This document shows positions 1 through 5,593 of a stretch of DNA of 5,593 bases, piece after piece. The notes below the pieces were generated by a model. The model saw only the letters and a list, made by a program, of their open reading frames with translations, was not told the origin of the DNA and did no database searches. The stretch's first letter is position 1. The number at the start of each line of letters is the position of its first letter. The DNA comes from Pseudomonadota bacterium (GTDB lineage Bacteria; Pseudomonadota; Gammaproteobacteria; Burkholderiales; Burkholderiaceae_F): positions 1 through 5,593 of the forward strand of contig JAEZVV010000189.1 in the NCBI GenBank assembly GCA_023443095.1, written 5' to 3'. The translations under genes and the position numbers were made by a program.

Positions 1-127
1 ATCTAGGCGGGCCTGGCGCGGTTCGCTGTGGCGCCCGGCCGACAGGTCTTGCCTGCGCTTGATGTCGCCGGGCCGGCCGGGCTTGCCATGCGGCAAGATC
101 GCGTTTTTCCTGCCGCCGCCCGCCGCC
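1..127. other. 5' stretch without a convincing gene
   Basis: I see no coding region I would support here. A plus-strand frame that enters from the left meets TAG at 4-6, so an upstream gene could end there, but too little is visible to say. The open frames crossing this stretch on both strands are rich in Arg, Pro and Ala, as expected of shadows in GC-rich DNA. The only structured element is the hairpin at 82-97 with its T run. GGCCGGCC near 71-78 is an 8-base palindrome, unremarkable at this GC content. Confidence 0.5.
82..108 (+). terminator. small hairpin followed by a T run, upstream of the RraB-domain gene
   Basis: CTTGCC (82-87) and GGCAAG (92-97) form a perfect 6-bp stem with a 4-base loop. 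After six further bases there is TTTTT at 104-108. On the plus strand this resembles a weak intrinsic terminator for something upstream, or a leader attenuator, because the next gene's ATG is only 20 bases past the T run. The stem is short and the T run does not abut it, so the call is tentative. Confidence 0.3.
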
Positions 128-556
128 ATGCCCGCTCCGCTACGCCCGCTTGCCGCACTGCTCCTCGCCTGCGCCCTGGCCGCGCCGGCCGCCGCCAACC
201 CGCCCGCCGCGCCGGCGGCCAAGGGCCATACCGCGGCCGACATGGCCGACATGCAGACGCTCGAATCGCTGAGGCGCAAGGGCGGCGATCTCGGCCAGGT
301 CCACGACGTGCGTTATTTCTCGAACTTCCCGACCGAGGCCGCCGCCAAGGCCGCACGCAAGGACCTGCTCGCCGCCGGCTTCACCGCGGTGCGCACCGAA
401 GCCAGCGCCAAGGGCGGGCCGTGGGTGCTGATCCTCGCGCGCAAAATGCCGCTGTCGATCGACAACGTCCGCGGCGCCACCCAGGCGATGAACGCGGCCG
501 CGGCCAAACACGGCGGCCGCTACGACGGCTGGGAAGCCCGTCCCGCGGCCAAGTGA
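128..556 (+). CDS. RraB-domain (RNase E inhibitor-like) protein with predicted signal peptide
   Basis: This encodes 142 residues. Residues about 42-136 read as an RraB domain (regulator of RNase E activity B, PF06877): LESLRRKGGDL, then the VRYFSNFPTE strand, the helix AAAKAARKDLLAAGF, a PWVLILARK strand, and the closing HGGRYDGWEA that is typical of the family. Classical RraB is a cytoplasmic protein that binds RNase E and alters its cleavage choices. Here the first 23 residues look like a Sec signal: Arg6, a Leu/Ala-rich core (8-19) and Ala-X-Ala before Asn24. LLAC at 12-15 is a loose lipobox. ATG128 is chosen because it starts right at this leader. TTG59 or ATG62 would add residues with no family similarity and run through the hairpin at 82-97. 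No good Shine-Dalgarno is visible at any of these starts. The gene appears monocistronic. The domain call is firm; the cellular location and any RNase E role are not. Confidence 0.8.
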   Translation: MPAPLRPLAALLLACALAAPAAANPPAAPAAKGHTAADMADMQTLESLRRKGGDLGQVHDVRYFSNFPTEAAAKAARKDLLAAGFTAVRTEASAKGGPWVLILARKMPLSIDNVRGATQAMNAAAAKHGGRYDGWEARPAAK

Positions 557-560
557 GCCG

Positions 561-588
561 GGCGACGCCAGTCGCCGCCCGCGGTTTT
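561..588 (+). terminator. possible terminator hairpin after the RraB-domain gene
   Basis: GGCGAC (561-566) pairs with GTCGCC (571-576) across the 4-base loop GCCA, starting five bases after the TGA at 554-556. A short TTTT lies at 585-588, eight bases beyond the stem. The position fits a terminator, but the U tract is weak and detached, so termination efficiency is uncertain. Confidence 0.35.
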
Positions 589-592
589 CCCG

Positions 593-614
593 CAGACCCC
601 GGTCCCGGGGTCTG
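593..614. repeat. perfect 10-bp inverted repeat (REP-like or operator-like palindrome)
   Basis: CAGACCCCGG (593-602) and CCGGGGTCTG (605-614) are exact reverse complements separated by TC, giving at least a 9-bp stem with a 4-base loop when folded. It has no T run on either side, so a plain intrinsic terminator is unlikely. It could be a dispersed palindromic repeat, a protein-binding site, or the strong second half of a bipartite terminator with the hairpin just upstream. The symmetry is certain; the role is not. Confidence 0.6.
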
Positions 615-720
615 ACGCCGGGCAAGGCCGGCCGACGACAAACGGGATTCCCCGAGGCCCGGTCGCGCTGCGTCGGTGCCAAGATGGAGGTCCCTCTCTC
701 GTGGTTCCGGCATCAACGAT

Positions 721-2184
721 ATGCAGTCACGTTCTCCGCGCCGCTCGATCGGCGTGATCGGCGGCCTGGGCGCCCTCGCCGCCGCCGATCTTTTCTTCAA
801 GCTCCTGCGCGCCACCCCCACCGCCCACGGCGAAGACCTGGTCGACGCGATCTTCGAACAACACGCCTTCGAGGAAGCCGGCCTGCCCGGCAACGAAGAC
901 GCGCGCCTGGCCGGCCGCAAGCTCTACGTCTACGACATGCTCAAGCGTTTCGGCGAACGCAAGGTCGACTCGGTGCTGCTGCCCTGCTTCCTGTCGCACA
1001 GCTTCCTCGACGAACTGACCACCGAACTGCGCACCCCGGTGGTCGACCTCTTCGACGCCCTGATCGCCCACCTCGCCCGCCACCACCCCGGCGCCAAGCT
1101 GGGCGTGCTGACCTCGGACCTGGTGCGCCGCAAGCAGCTCTTCCAGAAGCGTTTTGCCGGCACCGGCCACGAACTCGTGTTCCCCAGCGACGAAGTCCAG
1201 GCCCACTCGGTGATGGCGGCGATCTACGGCGAACGCGGCCTGAAAGCCGGCCACCTGCACGGCCCGGCGCTCGAAGCACTGGCCGCCGCCTGCCAACACC
1301 TGCGCGAAGCCGGCGCCGAAGTGATCGTTCCCGGCTTCTCGGAAATCGCCCTCGCCGCCCAGGACCTGCAAGCGCGCGGCCTGCCCGTGCTCGACTGCAA
1401 CGAGATCTACGCCCGCTACGCGCTCGAGGCCACGCTGTCGCCCAGCCGGCGCCCGTTCAAGATCGGCATGATCGGCGGCCTCGGCCCCGCGGCCACGGTC
1501 GACCTGCTCGACAAAATCGTGCGCGCCACCCCGGCGAGCAAGGACCAGGAACACATCAAGGTCGTGATCGAGCAGAACCCGCAGATCCCCGACCGCACCG
1601 CCAATCTGCTGGGCACCGGGGTCGACCCCACGGTGGCGATGTACGCCGCGTGCAAGCGGCTCGAGGCCGACGACGCCGACGCGATCGTGATTCCGTGCAA
1701 TACCGCGCACGCCTTCATCGACCGCATCCAGCCTTACCTGAGCATTCCCTTCATCAACATGCAGCGCGCCACGCTCGAGGCAATTGCCGAGCGTTGGGGC
1801 AAGGATGTTCGGGTCGGCCTGATGGCCACCAGCGGCACCATCGCCACCCGCATCTATCACGAGCTCGCCGACAAGATGGGAATGACGCTCGTCACTCCCG
1901 ACGAAGCGGCGCAGGCCCGAGTGATGAACGCGATCTACGGCGAAAAGGGTGCCAAGGCGGGCTTCACCGACGGCCAGTGCCGCGACGACCTGCTCGCTGG
2001 CGCCGAGTACCTGGTGCGTGAGCAAGGCGCGCAAGTGCTGATCCTCGGCTGCACCGAGCTGCCGCTGATTCTTGATGAATGCGACGACTTCGAGATCGCC
2101 GGTCAACATGTGGCGATGGTCGACCCCACCGCAGTGCTCGCACGCAAGTGCGTCGCGCTCGCTCTGGAAGCCAAGGCCGGCTGA
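721..2184 (+). CDS. tandem-domain aspartate/glutamate racemase family protein
   Basis: This encodes 487 residues, about twice the usual 230-250 of Asp/Glu racemases (PF01177), because two copies are fused. Each begins with IGGLG (13-17 and 251-255) and shares an AIYGE-G-KAG motif (167-176 and 404-413). Equivalent motifs are 237-238 residues apart. These cofactor-independent enzymes use two Cys to swap protons on the alpha carbon of an acidic amino acid or related compound. Domain 2 has both, Cys326 in IPCNTAH and Cys444 in LGCTE, and the substrate-side NPQIPDRT (286-293). Domain 1 keeps Cys89 (LLPCF) but has Phe206 (PGFSE) at the second position and no NP-IPDRT, so it is probably not a racemase itself. 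ATG721 is chosen as it sits 12 codons before IGGLG. An in-frame GTG676 would add 15 residues with no family similarity. No Shine-Dalgarno lies at the usual distance. The substrate cannot be read from sequence. Confidence 0.88.
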   Translation: MQSRSPRRSIGVIGGLGALAAADLFFKLLRATPTAHGEDLVDAIFEQHAFEEAGLPGNEDARLAGRKLYVYDMLKRFGERKVDSVLLPCFLSHSFLDELTTELRTPVVDLFDALIAHLARHHPGAKLGVLTSDLVRRKQLFQKRFAGTGHELVFPSDEVQAHSVMAAIYGERGLKAGHLHGPALEALAAACQHLREAGAEVIVPGFSEIALAAQDLQARGLPVLDCNEIYARYALEATLSPSRRPFKIGMIGGLGPAATVDLLDKIVRATPASKDQEHIKVVIEQNPQIPDRTANLLGTGVDPTVAMYAACKRLEADDADAIVIPCNTAHAFIDRIQPYLSIPFINMQRATLEAIAERWGKDVRVGLMATSGTIATRIYHELADKMGMTLVTPDEAAQARVMNAIYGEKGAKAGFTDGQCRDDLLAGAEYLVREQGAQVLILGCTELPLILDECDDFEIAGQHVAMVDPTAVLARKCVALALEAKAG

Positions 2185-2195
2185 TGCTGGCGCCG

Positions 2196-2245
2196 CACCG
2201 GCCACTCCCGCTCAATCGTGGCGGGGGTAGCCGGTGATTCTTTGA
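2196..2245 (+). terminator. strong hairpin at the convergent gene junction, terminator for the racemase gene
   Basis: The 16-base arms 2196-2211 and 2221-2236 pair at 15 of 16 positions. The exceptions are one C/A mismatch (2203/2229) and one G-T wobble (2206/2226). The loop is nine bases. On the plus strand the stem is followed by ATTCTTTG, a modest U-rich tail, 11 bases after the racemase stop. On the minus strand no U tract follows. The right arm encodes the last residues of the kinase (GYPRH) and the kinase stop codon is in the loop. Confidence 0.55.
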
Positions 2246-3786
2246 ATCTCCGCGTAGAGCGGCGCAAGCCGCGCGTAAAGCCGCTGGTAGACCCGCTCGT
2301 AGAGCTGGTCGTAGAGATCGGCGTTGACCGCGTTCGGCGTGAAGACCCGGCCCACCCGGGTCATGGCGACCACCGCCGAATCGAAGTCGGGGTAGAGCCC
2401 CAGCCCCACCGCGCAGTCGATCGCCGCCCCCAGGCCCGAGGTCTCGTGGGTGTGCGGGCGCAGCGTCGGCAGCCGGAAGACGTCGGCGGTGAGCTGCATC
2501 GCCGCGTCCGACTGCGAGCCGCCGCCCGAGACCCTCAGCTCGGTGATGCGGGTGCGAGACCTCGCCTCGATCCGCTCGCGCCCCTCGCGCAGCGCATAAG
2601 CCAGACCTTCGAGGATCGCCCGGTACAGGTGGGCGCGGGGGTGCACGTCGCCAAAACCGATCACCGCCCCCTTGGCGTTCCGCCCCGGCTGGCGGATCCC
2701 CGGGCTCCAGTAGGGCTGTAGCATCAGCCCCATCGCCCCCGGCGGCACCGTCGCCACCAGCTCGTCGAAAAGCGACTCGGGCAGCACCCCCGCGGCCTCG
2801 GCCGCCATGCGTTCGGGGTGGCCGAACTGCTCCTTGAACCAGCTCACCATCCAGTAGCCGCGGAAGATCTGCACCTCGCAGCTGTATTGCCCCGGCACCG
2901 CCGCCGGGTAGGGCGGGACCCAGGGCGTGGCCTCGAGGTAACGCGGGCTGGTGATGTTGATGGTCGCGGTGGTGCCGTAGGAGAGAGCGCCCACGTGCGG
3001 CGCCAGCGCGCCCGCGCCCAGGATCTCGCAGGCCTTGTCGGCGGCGGCGGCGATCACCGGCGTTCCCGCTGCGATGCCCGTGGCCTGCGCCGCGGTCGCG
3101 CCAACGCGGCCGATCTCCGAGCCCACCGGCAGCAGCTCGGGCAGCTGCTCGGGCCGGACCGCGAGCGCCTGCCACTTCCAGTCGTAGGGGCCGGCCCAGC
3201 GCTGGCGTTTGTAGTCGAAAGGCAGGTAGGCGACCAGCGAGCCGACCGAATCGGCAAAACGCCCGGTGAGCCGGTGGTAGATCAGGCCCGAAACCAACAG
3301 GTATTTGTGGGTGGCGGCGTGTAGCGCCGGCTCGTGTTCGGCGATCCAGTTGATTTCGGCTTCCTGGCGGAAACTCTGCACGGTGTCGGCCACGCCCGCG
3401 AGACGGAACGCGGCGCGCCACCAAGGCGGGATCGGCGGCAGCCGGGTGGCGCGGCGGCGGTCGAGCCAGATCATCGCCGGCCGCAGCGGCGCGCCGCTCG
3501 CGTCGACCGGCAGCAGCGAGCCGCGCTGGGTGGTGACGGCAACGCCGCTCACCCGCGAACGCCAGGCGGCGTTCTGCCGCCACAGCGACTGGCAGCAGGA
3601 CGCGCTCGCCTGCCAGAAGGCTTCGCCTTCGTGTTCGAGCCAGCCGGGCTCGGGCGCTCGGTAGTCGTCGAAGACCTCCTGCGCACGACCGATCAGATTG
3701 CCCTTCAGGTCGAACAGCAGGGCGCGCACGCTTTGCGTGCCGCAGTCGATAGCCAGCAGCAGTTGATCGGTCGAACCCGCGCTCAC
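2212..3786 (-). CDS. FGGY-family carbohydrate kinase
   Basis: This encodes 524 residues, the normal size for FGGY kinases, which phosphorylate sugars or polyols with ATP in the cytoplasm. The N-terminal domain opens with AIDCGTQSVRALLFD (12-26), the first nucleotide/phosphate loop, and has GWLEHEGEAFW (48-58). The C-terminal part has ADKACEILGAGA (249-260), with Asp250 the expected catalytic base, then YGTTATI (270-276), and the late ATP-site stretch SGGGSQSD (420-427) with TSGLGAAIDCAVGLG (449-463). Where glycerol kinase has an Arg-Glu substrate pair in NQRET, this protein reads TTQRGS (85-90), so the Glu is missing and plain glycerol kinase activity is doubtful. The start is GTG3786; its GTGA overlaps the TGA of the dehydrogenase gene, and no Shine-Dalgarno is visible, pointing to translational coupling. 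It is the last visible gene of the operon. The family is firm and the substrate unknown. Confidence 0.9.
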   Translation of the reverse strand: MSAGSTDQLLLAIDCGTQSVRALLFDLKGNLIGRAQEVFDDYRAPEPGWLEHEGEAFWQASASCCQSLWRQNAAWRSRVSGVAVTTQRGSLLPVDASGAPLRPAMIWLDRRRATRLPPIPPWWRAAFRLAGVADTVQSFRQEAEINWIAEHEPALHAATHKYLLVSGLIYHRLTGRFADSVGSLVAYLPFDYKRQRWAGPYDWKWQALAVRPEQLPELLPVGSEIGRVGATAAQATGIAAGTPVIAAAADKACEILGAGALAPHVGALSYGTTATINITSPRYLEATPWVPPYPAAVPGQYSCEVQIFRGYWMVSWFKEQFGHPERMAAEAAGVLPESLFDELVATVPPGAMGLMLQPYWSPGIRQPGRNAKGAVIGFGDVHPRAHLYRAILEGLAYALREGRERIEARSRTRITELRVSGGGSQSDAAMQLTADVFRLPTLRPHTHETSGLGAAIDCAVGLGLYPDFDSAVVAMTRVGRVFTPNAVNADLYDQLYERVYQRLYARLAPLYAEIQRITGYPRHD

Positions 3787-5369
3787 GGCCGCGGCGCCCG
3801 GTAGCAGGACTCGATCAGCGCTCCGTACCGCTCGGCTTCGAAGGCCCAGCGTGCTCCGTCCCAGCCCAGTTCTTCGGTCGCCATCGCTTCGATGTCGGGC
3901 AACAGTTCGGCGCCGCCCGCGCGCAGCACCAGCCCCAGCCGGGTCCGGCGCAGCAGCAGGTCGTCGAGATGGACCACCTGCTCGTGCCGCAGCGCCCAGC
4001 GCAGCTCGGCCCACAAGGTGTCGCTGCTCGCCACCGGCGCCAGCTCTTCTGGCCGTGCCTGGGCAAGCAGCGCCGGCAGCTGCTCGCCGTAGCGGCCGAC
4101 CAGTCGGCGCGCGAAACGCGGGCGCAAAGCGGCGGGCAGGGGCGACAGCTCGGCCGCCCTCAGGGGGCGCGTCGGCAGGATCGCCTCGCCGGTGCTGGCG
4201 CGCAGGCTCGGCAATCGGGGCGCGGCACGCGCCAGCGTGTCCTGGGCAATGCGGCGGAAGGTGGTGAGCTTGCCGCCCGTGACCGAAATCAGGCCGTGAT
4301 CCTCGAGCACGATGTGGTCGCGCGCTTCCTCCGACGGCGCGCCGCGGCGGCCGCCATCGACCACCGGCCTCACCCCGGCCCAGGTCGAGATCACGTCTCC
4401 CGCCGACAGTTCGAGTCCGGGAAACTGGTGGCGCAGGGCGGCAACCAGGTAGTCGACCTCGGTTTGGGAGATCGCCGGCTCGTCGGCCAGGCCCTCGTGG
4501 TCGAGGTCGGTGGTGCCGACCAGGGTGTTGCCCTCCCAGGGATAGGCAAACACCGGGCGGCCGTCGGCAGGGTGGAAGAAGGCCACCGCCTGCGCCAGCG
4601 GCAGGCGCCAGCCCGGCAGCAGCAGGTGGCTGCCACGCAGCGGCCGCAGCCGGGGCCGCCCGTCCAGGCGTGCGCGCAGCTCGTCGGCCCAGACCCCGGT
4701 GGCGGCGATCACGCAACGCGCCCGGACGCTGCGCTCGCCGCCTTCGGCCGGCTCCAGCCGGGCGCCCTCGACCAGGCCGTTTTTATCGCGTTGCCAGTCG
4801 ACGACGCGCAGATGGTTGAGCACGGTGGCGCCGCTCGCCTGCGCTTCCTGCAGCACGCGCAGGACCAGGCGCGCGTCGTCGGTGCTCGCGTCCTGGTAGA
4901 GGCTGGCGCCGCGCAGGCCCGCCGCGTCGATTCCGGGCGCAAGCCGCAGCGCCTCGGCCGCTCCCACCCAGGCGCGGCTGCGAGAGCCGGCAAAGCGGTC
5001 GTAGATCGCCAGGCCCAGCTGCAGCATCAGCCGCCCGGGCTTGCGGCCGGGGTAGTCGGCCAGCAGAAAACGAATCGGCTCGACCAGGCCGGGGGCGTCG
5101 CGCAGCAGCTGCTGGCGCTCGCGCACCGACTCGAGCGTGAGCCCGGGCCGGCCTTGCTTGAGGTAACGCAGCCCGCCGTGGACCAGCTTGGACGACCGGC
5201 TCGACGTGCCCCAGGCGAAATCGCGCGCCTCGGCCAGCAACACCCGCACGCCGCGACGGGCCGCTTCGAGCGCAATGCCGGCGCCGGTGATGCCCCCGCC
5301 CACCACCAGCAGGTCGACGTCGGCCGGCAGCGCGGCCAGGCGCTGCGCCCGGCTCGGCGCCGCGCTCAT
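3783..5369 (-). CDS. glpD: FAD-dependent glycerol-3-phosphate dehydrogenase (GlpD type)
   Basis: This encodes 528 residues, the usual length for the family. It is predicted to oxidise sn-glycerol 3-phosphate to dihydroxyacetone phosphate, passing electrons through FAD to quinone at the inner face of the membrane. The FAD-binding beta-alpha-beta motif VVGGGITGAGIALEAARRG spans 22-40. The GlpD signature TSSRSSKLVHGGLRYLKQG (55-73) contains His64, Arg68 and Tyr69. Further markers are DASTDDARL (160-168), VGTTDLD (284-290), WAGVRPV with Arg334, Arg350, and VTGGKLTTFR with Lys367. These match the substrate-binding His/Arg/Tyr/Arg/Arg/Lys set of E. coli GlpD as I recall it. The DAO C-terminal domain includes VHLDDLLLRRTRLG (466-479). 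The ATG is supported by a Shine-Dalgarno and by a 4-base overlap with the upstream flavoprotein gene. Its place beside an AGPS-like gene suggests a dedicated paralogue rather than the catabolic enzyme of a glpFK operon. A different polyol phosphate substrate is possible. Confidence 0.9.
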   Translation of the reverse strand: MSAAPSRAQRLAALPADVDLLVVGGGITGAGIALEAARRGVRVLLAEARDFAWGTSSRSSKLVHGGLRYLKQGRPGLTLESVRERQQLLRDAPGLVEPIRFLLADYPGRKPGRLMLQLGLAIYDRFAGSRSRAWVGAAEALRLAPGIDAAGLRGASLYQDASTDDARLVLRVLQEAQASGATVLNHLRVVDWQRDKNGLVEGARLEPAEGGERSVRARCVIAATGVWADELRARLDGRPRLRPLRGSHLLLPGWRLPLAQAVAFFHPADGRPVFAYPWEGNTLVGTTDLDHEGLADEPAISQTEVDYLVAALRHQFPGLELSAGDVISTWAGVRPVVDGGRRGAPSEEARDHIVLEDHGLISVTGGKLTTFRRIAQDTLARAAPRLPSLRASTGEAILPTRPLRAAELSPLPAALRPRFARRLVGRYGEQLPALLAQARPEELAPVASSDTLWAELRWALRHEQVVHLDDLLLRRTRLGLVLRAGGAELLPDIEAMATEELGWDGARWAFEAERYGALIESCYRAPRP

Positions 5370-5593
5370 GCGAATTCACTCCCCAGATTGCCGCTTGCCA
5401 TCAGGCCTTCGGGGTCGAAGTGGCGAATCGCAGCGGCGATCGCTCCCAGCCCCGCCCCGCCTTTTTCGGCGGCGAGCCAGGGCGCATGGTCCTTGCCCAC
5501 GCCGTGCTGGTGGCTGATGGTTCCGCCCGCGCCGACGATCGCCGCACTCACTGCGGACTTGAGCTCGGACCAGCGCTGCCAGCTCGACTCGAA
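5366..5593 (-). CDS. C-terminal end of FAD-linked oxidase, alkyl-DHAP synthase (AGPS)-like (partial)
   Basis: Only the last 75 residues are present; the frame stays open to the window edge at 5593, so the N-terminal FAD-binding part lies outside. The visible piece has GGTISHQHGVGKDHAPW, then LAAEKG and FDPEGLMASGNLG. This is the C-terminal layout of the FAD-linked oxidase family (PF02913) in its alkyldihydroxyacetonephosphate synthase branch. That enzyme replaces the acyl group of acyl-DHAP with a fatty alcohol to form the ether bond of ether lipids. The AGPS active-site HHH-GVG motif appears here as HQH-GVG. A D-lactate/glycolate dehydrogenase-type member is the alternative, but the SH-HGVGK context favours the AGPS-like branch. 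Its TGA (5368-5366) overlaps the dehydrogenase ATG as ATGA, and it is the first visible gene of the operon. The family is fairly sure; AGPS activity is inference. Confidence 0.75.
   Translation of the reverse strand, partial: FESSWQRWSELKSAVSAAIVGAGGTISHQHGVGKDHAPWLAAEKGGAGLGAIAAAIRHFDPEGLMASGNLGSEFA
5379..5384 (-). promoter_or_regulatory. Shine-Dalgarno for the glycerol-3-phosphate dehydrogenase gene
   Basis: GGGGAG on the minus strand lies nine bases before ATG at 5369-5367, inside the last codons of the upstream flavoprotein gene. It fixes the dehydrogenase start and supports direct ribosome loading in addition to coupling through the ATGA overlap. Confidence 0.6.

Larger units (their letters stand above)
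557..720. other. intergenic region between the RraB-domain gene and the racemase
   Basis: This 164-base gap contains no supported gene. It holds the hairpin at 561-576, the perfect inverted repeat at 593-614, and a GGAGG at 686-690. It must carry the racemase promoter unless that gene is read from upstream, but no convincing -35/-10 pair stands out in this GC-rich sequence. The GGAGG lies 30 bases before ATG721, too far to serve that start directly. Confidence 0.5.

Noticed and set aside
28..615. Plus-strand frame overlapping the RraB-domain gene, and minus-strand frames at 3-356 and 140-682
   Set aside because: All are very Arg/Ala/Gly-rich with no domain, while the RraB motifs sit in the 128-556 frame.
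1219..1944. 15-base direct repeat (1219-1233 and 1930-1944) as a possible recombination or mobile-element repeat
   Set aside because: It encodes the same AIYGE motif in both racemase halves and is explained by the internal domain duplication.
684..2021. 445-codon plus-strand frame overlapping the racemase
   Set aside because: It is a frame-shifted shadow dominated by Arg and Pro, with no conserved motif.
727..2205. 492-codon open frame on the minus strand, antisense to the racemase over nearly its whole length
   Set aside because: The racemase shows two full sets of family motifs on the plus strand. The antisense frame has no recognisable domain and its composition (Gly, Val, Ala, Asp rich) is what strong G/C third-position bias produces opposite a real gene.
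1964..3583. 539-codon minus-strand frame overlapping the kinase gene
   Set aside because: It is a shadow of the kinase in another frame, Arg/Ala/Gly-rich with no family motif, and it runs across the racemase end and the terminator.
2212..4716. An N-terminally extended 834-residue reading of the kinase frame
   Set aside because: The extra residues before GTG3786 are Arg/Pro/Ala-rich and lie antiphase inside the dehydrogenase gene. FGGY similarity begins just after GTG3786.
4783..5379. 198-codon minus-strand frame with an ATG just upstream of the dehydrogenase start
   Set aside because: It is out of phase with the clear GlpD signature sequence and Arg/Ala-rich; a shadow.

Overview
The window is very GC-rich, and its coding strands show the strong G/C third-position bias of a high-GC proteobacterium. 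The gene content would fit a betaproteobacterium of the Rhodocyclales type (Azoarcus/Thauera-like). These genes are RraB-domain, Asp/Glu racemase, FAD glycerol-3-phosphate dehydrogenase, FGGY kinase and an alkyl-DHAP-synthase-like flavoprotein. The taxonomic placement is inference, not something the sequence proves. No tRNA, rRNA, CRISPR array, insertion sequence or phage gene was seen.

Layout. Bases 1-127 hold no convincing gene, only a small hairpin with a T run. A short plus-strand gene follows (128-556), encoding an RraB-domain protein with an apparent export signal. A 164-base gap (557-720) carries a weak terminator-like hairpin and a perfect 10-bp inverted repeat. Next is a 487-residue plus-strand protein (721-2184) made of two Asp/Glu-racemase domains in tandem. 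Its second domain keeps both catalytic cysteines; its first has lost one. It converges on a minus-strand operon with only 27 bases between the stop codons. A 16-bp hairpin covers this junction, and the kinase stop codon lies in its loop.

The minus-strand operon fills the rest of the window and reads right to left. It comprises the C-terminal end of an FAD-linked oxidase of the alkyl-DHAP synthase type (cut by the window edge at 5593), a complete GlpD-type FAD glycerol-3-phosphate dehydrogenase (5369-3783), and a complete FGGY carbohydrate kinase (3786-2212). Both junctions are 4-base overlaps (ATGA and GTGA), so the three genes are very probably co-transcribed and translationally coupled.

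The most interesting idea is that these three enzymes form a short pathway. A kinase would make a phosphorylated polyol, the GlpD homologue would oxidise it to DHAP or a similar ketone phosphate, and the AGPS-like flavoenzyme would use that product, possibly for an ether-type lipid. The kinase does not show the classical glycerol kinase substrate motif, so its substrate is open. The flavoprotein has HQH where animal AGPS has HHH.
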